A DNA stretch of 21,725 nt, from contig NZ_JAPKNJ010000006.1 of the NCBI RefSeq assembly GCF_026343945.1, positions 1-21,725 of the forward strand, in the 5' to 3' direction. The stretch is from Kaistia algarum. Lineage in GTDB: Bacteria > Pseudomonadota > Alphaproteobacteria > Rhizobiales > Kaistiaceae. Of the stretch, positions 7,631 through 21,725 are shown piece after piece (position 1 is the first letter of the stretch; each line of letters opens with the position of its first letter). A model generated the notes under the pieces. The model saw nothing but the letters and a program-made list of their open reading frames with translations. It had not been told where the DNA came from and made no database searches. Made by a program: the position numbers and the translations under genes.

Positions 7631-7654
7631 CCGGCCCCGGATATCCGGGGCCGG
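7631..7654 (+). repeat. 24-bp perfect palindrome after rplL
   Basis: Twelve bases (CCGGCCCCGGAT) are followed immediately by their exact reverse complement, centred between 7642 and 7643. As RNA it forms a GC-rich stem of about 10 bp. No T-run follows, so it is not a standard intrinsic terminator. It may act as a pause, attenuator or 3'-end-stabilising stem between the ribosomal protein genes and rpoB. Confidence 0.8.
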
Positions 7655-7662
7655 TTCCATCA

Positions 7663-7676
7663 GGTCCTCAAGGACC
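7663..7676 (+). repeat. Short hairpin, second of three in the rplL-rpoB spacer
   Basis: GGTCC (7663-7667) and GGACC (7672-7676) enclose TCAA, with one further A-T pair possible. It sits exactly between the palindrome and the long hairpin, with no gap before the latter. Confidence 0.6.
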
Positions 7677-7726
7677 GCTGTCCGGAAAGCCGCGCCCAAG
7701 CGCGGCTATACGGCTTTCCGGACAGC
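7677..7726 (+). promoter_or_regulatory. Long hairpin before rpoB, candidate RNase III processing or attenuation site
   Basis: GCTGTCCGGAAAGCCG (7677-7692) is perfectly complementary to 7711-7726, giving a 16-bp stem. An inner hairpin GCCGCGC-CCAA-GCGCGGC (7689-7706) competes for the last bases of that stem. The element ends 15 bases before the rpoB ribosome-binding site. In E. coli the rplL-rpoB spacer contains an attenuator and an RNase III cleavage site that lower rpoBC expression relative to the ribosomal proteins. A double-stranded stem of this length in the same place suggests a matching function. Confidence 0.65.
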
Positions 7727-7752
7727 TGTTCTTCAACATAGAAGGAGCGAAC

Positions 7753-16217
<8,465 letters not shown>

Positions 16218-16261
16218 TGAAAAAGCGGGAGTGCGCCGATCGGCGCCCTCCGGATCGAAAC

Positions 16262-16293
16262 AAGGCGCCTCGGGTTTTCCGGGGCGCCTTTTT
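16262..16293 (+). terminator. Intrinsic terminator of the rif operon
   Basis: AAGGCGCCTCGG (16262-16273) and CCGGGGCGCCTT (16279-16290) form a 12-bp stem with one G-U pair and the loop GTTTT, followed by T residues to 16293. It closes the secE-to-rpoC transcription unit. Confidence 0.93.
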
Positions 16294-16385
16294 CTTTGCG
16301 GTGGCGATCGCTCCCGGCACCGGGGATGTTCGGCGGAAGCACGCCGTGGTATGCACGCCGGGTTTCTCAGCCGGAAGGCATCATC

Positions 16386-17663
16386 TTGCGTAACCGCCGC
16401 GTCCGGGTCCGGGCCTTTTTCGTCATCCTCGCCAGTGCTGCGATGCTCAGCGCCTGTGGCGGCCGGCCGGAGGGCGTCCTCGAGCCGGTAGCGCTCACGG
16501 CGGCCGGAACGAGCCAGGTCGATATGGCTGTGGCGACGACGCGGATGCGTTCGGACAATCGCGCCGTGCTGTTCACTGGAGAGCGCGGACAGGCACTCGA
16601 CTTCGCCAATATCGTCGTTTCGATCCCTCCGGCATCGGCGCGCAAGGTTGGCGACGTGCAATGGCCGAAGAAGCTGCCCGGCAATCCGGCCACGGACTTC
16701 GTGACGGTCAAGGCCGATGACATGACGCTTCCCGAGGCGAAGGCGTGGTTCAACAACCGCATCAAGAAGACGCCGGGCCGCCAGGCACTGGTCTTCATTC
16801 ATGGTTTCAACAACCGTTTCGACGATGCCGTGTACCGCTATGCCCAGATCGTGCATGATTCCGGCGCGCCGGTCGTGCCGATCCTCTTCACCTGGCCTTC
16901 TCGCGGCAGCCTCCTCGACTATGGCTATGACCGGGAGAGCACGAACTACTCCCGTGACGCTCTCGAGAAGCTGCTGACCGCGCTCGCCAAGGATCCGAAC
17001 GTTGACGAGGTATCCGTCCTCGCGCATTCGATGGGAAATTGGGTGACGCTGGAGGCGCTGCGCCAGATGGCGATCCGCAATGGCCGGGTGTTGCCCAAGA
17101 TCAAGAATGTGATGCTGGCTTCACCAGACGTCGATGTCGATGTGTTCCGCAGCCAGATGGCCGATATCGGCAGCAAGGGTCCGCAGATCACGCTGTTCGT
17201 CTCGCAGGATGACCGCGCACTTGCGGCCTCTCGGCGTATCTGGGGCAATGTCGAACGGCTGGGCCAGATCGATCCGTCCAAGGAGCCCTATCTCACCGAA
17301 CTGGAGAGGGACAAGATCACCGTCATCGATCTGACCAAGCTCCATACGGACGACAAGCTGAACCATGGCAAGTTCGCGGCAAGCCCGCAGGTCGTGCAGG
17401 CGATCGGCGCCCGCCTCGCGGAGGGGCAGGCGATAACGGATTCGAATGTGGGTCTCGGTGACCGCATCATCGCGGCTTCGACCGGCGCGGCGGCAACGGT
17501 CGGTGCTGCTGCGGGGCTCGTCGTTGCCGCACCCGTGGCGCTCGTCGATCCAAATACGCGCAAGAACTTCAACGGCAATGTCGAGGCGCTCGGCGATCAG
17601 GTCAGCGACACGGCCACGGCGACTGGCGACGCGATCCAGTCGACGACACAGGTGGGCCGATAG
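16386..17663 (+). CDS. DUF900-type alpha/beta-hydrolase lipoprotein
   Basis: A predicted esterase/lipase-like protein of 425 residues. TTG at 16386 is chosen because GGAAGG (16373-16378) lies seven bases upstream, and because the product begins with a basic n-region, a hydrophobic stretch and the lipobox LSAC. C24 would be the lipidated cysteine. In-frame codons further upstream (for example ATG 16326) would spoil the signal. The alpha/beta-hydrolase core shows the oxyanion strand ALVFIHGFNNRFDDAVYRYA (H139), the nucleophile elbow AHSMG (S215) and ASPDVDVDVF with candidate acid D248. H327 in LNHGK is the candidate catalytic histidine. A hydrophobic alanine/valine-rich segment lies near residues 370-392. 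This pattern fits DUF900 (esterase/lipase superfamily). The substrate is unknown; the protein is probably membrane-anchored in the periplasm. It lies between the rpoC terminator and the cupin gene. Confidence 0.85.
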   Translation: MRNRRVRVRAFFVILASAAMLSACGGRPEGVLEPVALTAAGTSQVDMAVATTRMRSDNRAVLFTGERGQALDFANIVVSIPPASARKVGDVQWPKKLPGNPATDFVTVKADDMTLPEAKAWFNNRIKKTPGRQALVFIHGFNNRFDDAVYRYAQIVHDSGAPVVPILFTWPSRGSLLDYGYDRESTNYSRDALEKLLTALAKDPNVDEVSVLAHSMGNWVTLEALRQMAIRNGRVLPKIKNVMLASPDVDVDVFRSQMADIGSKGPQITLFVSQDDRALAASRRIWGNVERLGQIDPSKEPYLTELERDKITVIDLTKLHTDDKLNHGKFAASPQVVQAIGARLAEGQAITDSNVGLGDRIIAASTGAAATVGAAAGLVVAAPVALVDPNTRKNFNGNVEALGDQVSDTATATGDAIQSTTQVGR

Positions 17664-17678
17664 ACCTTCATCTCCCAA

Positions 17679-17740
17679 GCGAGCGAGAGCTCGACGAACG
17701 CTCGCCCTTCGCATGAAAGGGCGGCTCCGCGCTGCCCTTT
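17679..17740 (+). terminator. Two hairpins after the lipoprotein gene, possible terminator
   Basis: GCGAGCG (17679-17685) pairs with CGCTCGC (17699-17705). A second stem, AAAGGGCGGC (17716-17725) with GCTGCCCTTT (17731-17740), has the loop TCCGC. After the second stem comes CCGTTT, only a weak T tract, so termination efficiency is uncertain. Confidence 0.5.
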
Positions 17741-17754
17741 CCGTTTACCCTTCG

Positions 17755-17787
17755 CCGTTATACGGAGCTTCAACTGCCGTATATCGG
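17755..17787. promoter_or_regulatory. Tandem dyad motifs upstream of the cupin gene
   Basis: CCGTTATACGG (17755-17765) and CCGTATATCGG (17777-17787) are related short dyads whose starts are 22 bases apart, close to two helical turns. They lie 24-56 bases before the cupin start. They could be a pair of operator half-sites, or AT-rich promoter sequence that looks symmetric by chance. No convincing -35/-10 pair is seen around them. Confidence 0.3.
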
Positions 17788-17810
17788 CGGTCAACGGGGA
17801 GGGGAAAGCG

Positions 17811-18248
17811 ATGAGAGGCTTCAAGGCGATCGTGGCGGCGGCGCTGGTTCTTGGCGCATCGGGTGCACTGGCGGAGGAGAGCTACAAGCCGTCCGTGAAG
17901 GTGCAACGTCTGCTGGACACCGAGACGACAACGAGCGGCGACGCGATCCAGTATCCCAAGATCGACGATCCGGAAGTGCAGAGCCTGCTGGTCGAAATTC
18001 CGCCTGGCGGCGAGACGGGTTGGCACGAGCACCCCTATCCCGCCTACGCGTATATTCTGCAGGGTGCGATCGAGGTGCAGATGGCGGATGGCCGGAAGCA
18101 GACCTTCAAGGCCGGCGATTCGTTCGCCGAAATGGTCAACCGGCCACATGACGGGCGAGTCGTCGGCAATGAGGCCGTGCGAATCCTCATGATCGTCACC
18201 GGCGAGAAGGGGAAGCCGTTCTCCGTGAAGGTGCCGCCCCCGCAATAG
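17811..18248 (+). CDS. Exported small cupin-domain protein
   Basis: A protein of 145 residues with a signal peptide (basic MRGFK, hydrophobic 6-18, cut after ALA at 19-21) and a single cupin barrel. Cupin motif 1 is GGETGWHEHPYPAYAYILQG (66-85) with metal-ligand candidates H72 and H74; the usual glutamate ligand is not evident. Motif 2 is AGDSFAEMVNRPHDGRVVGN (101-120) with H113. Small cupins are mostly metal-binding enzymes or sensors, and the substrate cannot be told. Export suggests a periplasmic role. The ribosome-binding site is strong (GGGGAGGGG before ATG). It is separated from the lipoprotein gene by two hairpins, so it is probably its own transcription unit. Confidence 0.88.
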   Translation: MRGFKAIVAAALVLGASGALAEESYKPSVKVQRLLDTETTTSGDAIQYPKIDDPEVQSLLVEIPPGGETGWHEHPYPAYAYILQGAIEVQMADGRKQTFKAGDSFAEMVNRPHDGRVVGNEAVRILMIVTGEKGKPFSVKVPPPQ

Positions 18249-18401
18249 CGGGCCGATTCGGGACTCGCGAACCACCGCTACCGAGGTCGCGAAAGAAAAT
18301 TGCTTCAGACGATCGGTTTGCGCAACAAAGACGCCGCTTACGCTCAGCCGTCGCAGCAATCTTCCCGTTCGGGCCTCGGCCAAAAGAAATGCGCACGGGG
18401 G

Positions 18402-18430
18402 TTGACGCGAAGGGGGCGAATAAGTAGGTT
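18402..18430 (+). promoter_or_regulatory. str operon promoter
   Basis: TTGACG (18402-18407), 17 bases, TAGGTT (18425-18430). The -35 is near consensus, and the pair resembles growth-rate-regulated promoters of ribosomal genes in Rhizobiales. The expected start is near 18437, about 254 bases before the rpsL ATG. Confidence 0.65.
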
Positions 18431-18541
18431 CCGCAAGCTTTCGGGCAGGTGGTAAGCCTAAATCGTTCGCTGGCGACGCGCCGCGGAGTTCGGGTTTAAA
18501 CGCTGTCTGGATCGAAAAAAGACGTTAGAAGCGACACGCAT

Positions 18542-18563
18542 GATCGCGGCGCAAGCCGTGATC
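18542..18563 (+). repeat. Hairpin with GCAA tetraloop in the rpsL leader
   Basis: GATCGCGGC (18542-18550) pairs with GCCGTGATC (18555-18563) through nine pairs, one of them G-U, closed by a GNRA tetraloop GCAA. No T-run follows. It is a stable, deliberate-looking element of the leader; its function is unknown. Confidence 0.6.
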
Positions 18564-18577
18564 CTCTGCTCTTCGTA

Positions 18578-18608
18578 GCGCCTCCGCCCTAACGAGCGGA
18601 AATGGCGC
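18578..18608 (+). repeat. Second hairpin in the rpsL leader
   Basis: GCGCC (18578-18582) pairs with GGCGC (18604-18608), and directly inside TCCGC (18583-18587) pairs with GCGGA (18596-18600), leaving a 3-base bulge and an 8-base loop. Confidence 0.5.
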
Positions 18609-18690
18609 CCTTCGTTTATGGGCTATACGGCTCTCAACGGTGGATGAAGAGCGAGCGATACAGGACCGTAGGCTAGCTGGAAGGCGACGC

Positions 18691-19062
18691 ATGCCGACTA
18701 TCAATCAGTTGATCCGCAAGCCGCGCCAGGCGCCGGCAAAGCGGAACAAGGTGCCCGCGCTGGAGCAGAACCCGCAGAAGCGCGGTGTTTGTACGCGCGT
18801 CTATACGACGACCCCGAAGAAGCCGAACTCGGCACTTCGTAAGGTCGCCAAGGTGCGTTTGACCAACCAGTTCGAGGTCATCGGCTATATTCCCGGTGAA
18901 GGTCACAATCTGCAGGAACACTCGGTCGTCATGATCCGTGGCGGTCGCGTCAAGGACTTGCCGGGCGTGCGCTACCACATTCTGCGCGGCGTTCTCGACA
19001 CCCAGGGCGTCAAGAACCGTAAGCAGCGTCGTTCCAAGTACGGCGCGAAGCGTCCGAAGTAA
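18691..19062 (+). CDS. rpsL: 30S ribosomal protein S12
   Basis: A 123-residue S12, a decoding-centre protein that governs accuracy. ATG at 18691 is chosen ([12 protein letters not shown], with GGAAGG six bases upstream) over an in-frame GTG at 18640. The loop [20 protein letters not shown] (39-58) and [13 protein letters not shown] (84-96) carry the streptomycin-related lysines (K43/K44 and K88 counting Met), all wild type. The basic C-terminus [15 protein letters not shown] is intact. It is the first gene of the str operon, 14 bases before rpsG. Confidence 0.98.
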   Translation: MPTINQLIRKPRQAPAKRNKVPALEQNPQKRGVCTRVYTTTPKKPNSALRKVAKVRLTNQFEVIGYIPGEGHNLQEHSVVMIRGGRVKDLPGVRYHILRGVLDTQGVKNRKQRRSKYGAKRPK

Positions 19063-19076
19063 GGGATTTCTGAATC

Positions 19077-19547
19077 ATGTCCCGTCGCCATAGTGCAGAG
19101 AAGCGCGAGATCATCCCGGACCCCAAGTTCGGCGATATTGTCGTGACCAAGTTCATGAATGCCGTCATGTATGACGGCAAGAAGTCTGTTGCCGAAAGCA
19201 TCGTCTACGGTGCTCTCGATGTGATCCAGGCCCGCACCAAGCAGGAGCCCGTCGTGGTGTTCCGCCAGGCGCTGGACAATGTCGCGCCGCATATCGAAGT
19301 GCGTTCGCGCCGCGTTGGTGGTGCTACCTATCAGGTTCCGGTCGAGGTCCGCACGGATCGTCGTCAGGCGCTGGCGATCCGCTGGCTGTTGACGGCTGCC
19401 CGGGCCCGCAATGAGAAGACCATGGTCGAGCGTCTGTCCGGCGAGCTGCTGGACGCGTCGAACAATCGTGGCAATGCGGTCAAGAAGCGCGAAGACACGC
19501 ACCGGATGGCTGAAGCCAACCGCGCGTTCTCGCACTATCGCTGGTAA
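19077..19547 (+). CDS. rpsG: 30S ribosomal protein S7
   Basis: A 156-residue S7, the normal length. S7 starts assembly of the 30S head by binding the 3' domain of 16S rRNA, and in E. coli it represses its operon from the rpsL-rpsG spacer. The N-terminus [18 protein letters not shown] and the segment [20 protein letters not shown] (about 80-100) are typical, and the C-terminal helix ends in NRAFSHYRW. The spacer to rpsL is only 14 bases, too short for an E. coli-type S7 target there. The ribosome-binding site is weak (AAGGGA), suggesting translational coupling. Confidence 0.98.
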   Translation: MSRRHSAEKREIIPDPKFGDIVVTKFMNAVMYDGKKSVAESIVYGALDVIQARTKQEPVVVFRQALDNVAPHIEVRSRRVGGATYQVPVEVRTDRRQALAIRWLLTAARARNEKTMVERLSGELLDASNNRGNAVKKREDTHRMAEANRAFSHYRW

Positions 19548-19570
19548 CGATCGGACAAGGTGAGACCATA

Positions 19571-21646
19571 ATGGCCCGCACGCACAAGATCGAAGACTAC
19601 CGCAATTTCGGCATCATGGCGCACATCGATGCCGGCAAGACCACGACGACCGAGCGGATTCTCTACTATTCCGGCAAGAGCCATAAGATCGGCGAGGTCC
19701 ACGACGGCGCTGCAACCATGGATTACATGGAGCAGGAGCAGGAACGCGGCATCACGATCACGTCGGCGGCTACGACCACCTTCTGGAACGGCAAGCGCCT
19801 GAACATCATCGATACGCCCGGCCACGTCGACTTCACGATCGAAGTCGAGCGTTCGCTGCGTGTTCTCGACGGCGCTGTCTGCGTTCTCGACTCCAACCAG
19901 GGTGTGGAGCCGCAGACCGAGACCGTCTGGCGCCAGGGCGACAAGTATCATGTGCCGCGCATTGTCTTCTGTAACAAGATGGACAAGACCGGCGCCAATT
20001 TCGACATGTGCATCGCGGACATCAAGACGCGCCTCGGTGCCCGTCCGGTTCCGATCCAGCTGCCGATCGGCGCCGAGCAGGACTTCAAGGGTATCGTCGA
20101 CCTCGTCGAGATGAAGGCCATCGTCTGGCATGACGAGAGCCTCGGCGCGAAGTATGACGAGATCGAGATCCCTGCCGACATGCTCGACCGGGCCGTTGCG
20201 GCTCGCGCCGAGCTGATCGAGGCTGCCGTCGAACTCGACGACACGGCGATGGAAGCCTATCTCGAAGGCAACGAGCCGGACACCGCGACGCTGAAGCGGC
20301 TGATCCGCAAGGCCGTGCTGCATTCGACGTGGTTCCCGGTCCTTGCTGGCTCGGCGTTCAAGAACAAGGGCGTGCAGACGCTGCTCGACGCGGTTGTCGA
20401 CTATCTGCCGTCCCCGGTCGACGTTCCGCCGACCAAGGGCATCGATCTGAAGACCGGCGAGGAAGTCGAGCGTCATTCGACCGACGACGAGCCGCTCTCG
20501 ATGCTCGCGTTCAAGATCATCGAAGATCCGTTCGGCATCCTGACCTTTGCACGCATCTATTCGGGTGTGCTGCAGAAGGGCACGACGCTCCTCAACTCCA
20601 CCAAGGAGAAGCGTGAGCGTATCGGCCGCATGGTCACGATGCATGCCAATTCGCGTGAAGACATCGATGAGGCCTTCGCTGGCGACATCGTGGCTCTGGT
20701 CGGCCTGAAGGAAGCCCGCACCGGCGACACGATCTGCGATCCGGCTCATCCGGTTCTGCTTGAGAAGATGGAATTCCCCGAGCCGGTCATCGAGATGTCC
20801 GTCGAGGCGGCCACCAAGACCGACCAGGAGAAGCTGGGCGTCGCACTTCAGAAGCTTGCTTCGGAAGATCCGTCGTTCCGGGTTTCGACCGACAGCGAGT
20901 CCGGCCAGACCATCATCAAGGGCATGGGCGAGCTGCACCTCGACATCAAGATCGATATCCTTCGCCGTGCGCCGTACAACATCAACGTGAATGTCGGTGC
21001 TCCGCAGGTCGCCTATCGCGAGACGATCCGCAAGAAGACGGAAATCGACTACACCCACAAGAAGCAGACCGGCGGTACGGGCCAGTTCGCCCGCGTCAAG
21101 TTCATCATCGAGCCGAACGAGATCGGCGCCGGTTACAGCTTCGAGAACAAGGTCGTCGGCGGTACGGTTCCCAAGGAATACGTCCCGGGCGTCGAAAAGG
21201 GCCTGAACTCGGTCATGACCTCGGGTCCGCTTGCGGGCTTCCCGGTCGTGGACGTCAAGATTGCCCTGATCGACGGCGCGTATCACGAGGTCGACTCCTC
21301 GGCGATCGCCTTCGAAATAGCCTCGCGTGCCGCTCTTCGTGAGGGCATCGAGAAGGCCAATCCGGCCCTTCTTGAGCCGATCATGAAGGTTGAAGTGGTC
21401 TCGCCGGAAGATTTCGTCGGCTCGGTCATCGGCGATCTGAACTCGCGCCGCGGCCAAATTCAGGGCCAGGACATGCGCGGCAACGCGAATGTCATCACCG
21501 CTTTCGTGCCGCTGGCGAACATGTTCTCGTATGTGAACAACCTGCGCTCCATGAGCCAGGGTCGCGCCAGCTACACGATGCAATTCGATCATTACGAGCA
21601 GGTTCCTCAGGCTGTCGCCCAGGAAGTCCAGGCCAAATACGCCTGA
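19571..21646 (+). CDS. fusA: Elongation factor G
   Basis: A 691-residue EF-G, the GTPase that drives translocation and, with RRF, ribosome recycling. The start ATG at 19571 follows AAGGTGAG. The GTPase motifs are G1 AHIDAGKT (17-24), switch II DTPGH (81-85), NKMD (135-138) and the GSAFKNKG G5 segment (about 258-265). Domain II begins near residue 290. Domain III contains GMGELHLDI, domain IV contains [15 protein letters not shown], and domain V includes the [12 protein letters not shown] segment. The length and all motifs are normal. It precedes tuf by 47 bases in the same operon. Confidence 0.99.
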   Translation: MARTHKIEDYRNFGIMAHIDAGKTTTTERILYYSGKSHKIGEVHDGAATMDYMEQEQERGITITSAATTTFWNGKRLNIIDTPGHVDFTIEVERSLRVLDGAVCVLDSNQGVEPQTETVWRQGDKYHVPRIVFCNKMDKTGANFDMCIADIKTRLGARPVPIQLPIGAEQDFKGIVDLVEMKAIVWHDESLGAKYDEIEIPADMLDRAVAARAELIEAAVELDDTAMEAYLEGNEPDTATLKRLIRKAVLHSTWFPVLAGSAFKNKGVQTLLDAVVDYLPSPVDVPPTKGIDLKTGEEVERHSTDDEPLSMLAFKIIEDPFGILTFARIYSGVLQKGTTLLNSTKEKRERIGRMVTMHANSREDIDEAFAGDIVALVGLKEARTGDTICDPAHPVLLEKMEFPEPVIEMSVEAATKTDQEKLGVALQKLASEDPSFRVSTDSESGQTIIKGMGELHLDIKIDILRRAPYNINVNVGAPQVAYRETIRKKTEIDYTHKKQTGGTGQFARVKFIIEPNEIGAGYSFENKVVGGTVPKEYVPGVEKGLNSVMTSGPLAGFPVVDVKIALIDGAYHEVDSSAIAFEIASRAALREGIEKANPALLEPIMKVEVVSPEDFVGSVIGDLNSRRGQIQGQDMRGNANVITAFVPLANMFSYVNNLRSMSQGRASYTMQFDHYEQVPQAVAQEVQAKYA

Positions 21647-21693
21647 CCTGACGCGCGAAACTGAACCAGCTTTAGAGACGACGGAGAACTCCG

Positions 21694-21725
21694 ATGGGTA
21701 AAGAGAAATTCGAGCGCAATAAGCC
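21694..21725 (+). CDS. tuf: Elongation factor Tu, 5' end (rest outside window)
   Basis: Only the first ten codons and two bases are present: MGKEKFERNK then a partial codon. This is the standard alphaproteobacterial EF-Tu N-terminus, which continues toward the GTPase P-loop outside the window. ACGGAG (21681-21686) is the ribosome-binding site, seven bases upstream. It is the str-operon (tufA-type) copy; the other copy's 3' part occupies the first 738 bases. Confidence 0.93.
   Translation, partial: MGKEKFERNK

Larger units (their letters stand above)
18249..18690 (+). other. Cupin-rpsL intergenic region (442 bases): str promoter and long leader
   Basis: No credible gene is seen. The first 150 bases show no recognisable element and no good terminator for the cupin gene. 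The rest holds the str promoter (18402-18430) and a leader of about 250 nt with at least two hairpins (18542-18563 and 18578-18608), listed separately. Confidence 0.7.

Noticed and set aside
7631..7654. rplL palindrome as an intrinsic terminator
   Set aside because: There is no T tract after the stem, and rpoB downstream has no obvious promoter of its own, so read-through must occur.
18640..18690. GTG-initiated extension of RpsL
   Set aside because: S12 proteins begin MPTINQL; the extension is unlike the family and has a poor start context.
18805..18960. Possible streptomycin-resistance change in RpsL
   Set aside because: The key lysines in TPKKPNS and GRVKDLPG are present.

Overview
This is a high-GC chromosomal segment from an alphaproteobacterium, most likely Hyphomicrobiales (Rhizobiales). 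The protein sequences (SecE, L10, RpoB, RpoC), the codon use and the order tuf / tRNA-Trp / secE / nusG / rplKAJL / rpoBC / rpsL / rpsG / fusA / tuf are typical of that group. Genus cannot be fixed from this sequence alone. The window joins the two great transcription-translation clusters: the rif region (secE to rpoC) and the str operon (rpsL to tuf).

Layout. Bases 1-738 are the 3' part of one tuf gene, closed by a strong intrinsic terminator. Bases 851-4068 hold three accessory genes: an exported protein with a DUF1444 (YtpQ)-like C-terminus, and a divergent pair of citrate synthase paralogues. One paralogue carries an N-terminal MerR-type helix-turn-helix. A perfect inverted repeat lies in the short space between the pair, beside and overlapping the ribosome-binding site of the second gene. 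Bases 4123-11889 carry tRNA-Trp(CCA), secE, nusG, rplK, rplA, rplJ, rplL and rpoB, followed by rpoC to 16209 and an intrinsic terminator. Bases 16386-18248 hold two envelope genes, a DUF900-type alpha/beta-hydrolase lipoprotein and an exported small cupin. A strong promoter at about 18402 and a leader of roughly 250 nt then open the str operon (rpsL, rpsG, fusA), and the window ends ten codons into a second tuf.

How the parts work together. The core genes encode the beta and beta' subunits of RNA polymerase, the elongation factor NusG, the translocon subunit SecE, five large-subunit or small-subunit groups of ribosomal proteins (L11, L1, L10, L7/L12, S12, S7) and the elongation factors EF-G and EF-Tu. 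RNA-level control elements are visible: a recognisable L10 leader, a bulged hairpin just before the rplJ ribosome-binding site, three back-to-back hairpins between rplL and rpoB, and hairpins that hold the UAA stop codons of both rpoB and rpoC in their loops. The rifampicin and streptomycin target residues are wild type.

The window is mainly housekeeping DNA. I see no CRISPR array, transposase, phage gene or defence system. The least ordinary parts are the citrate synthase / HTH-citrate synthase pair with its shared candidate operator, inserted where tuf normally abuts tRNA-Trp-secE, and the set of RNA hairpins in the rplL-rpoB-rpoC stretch.
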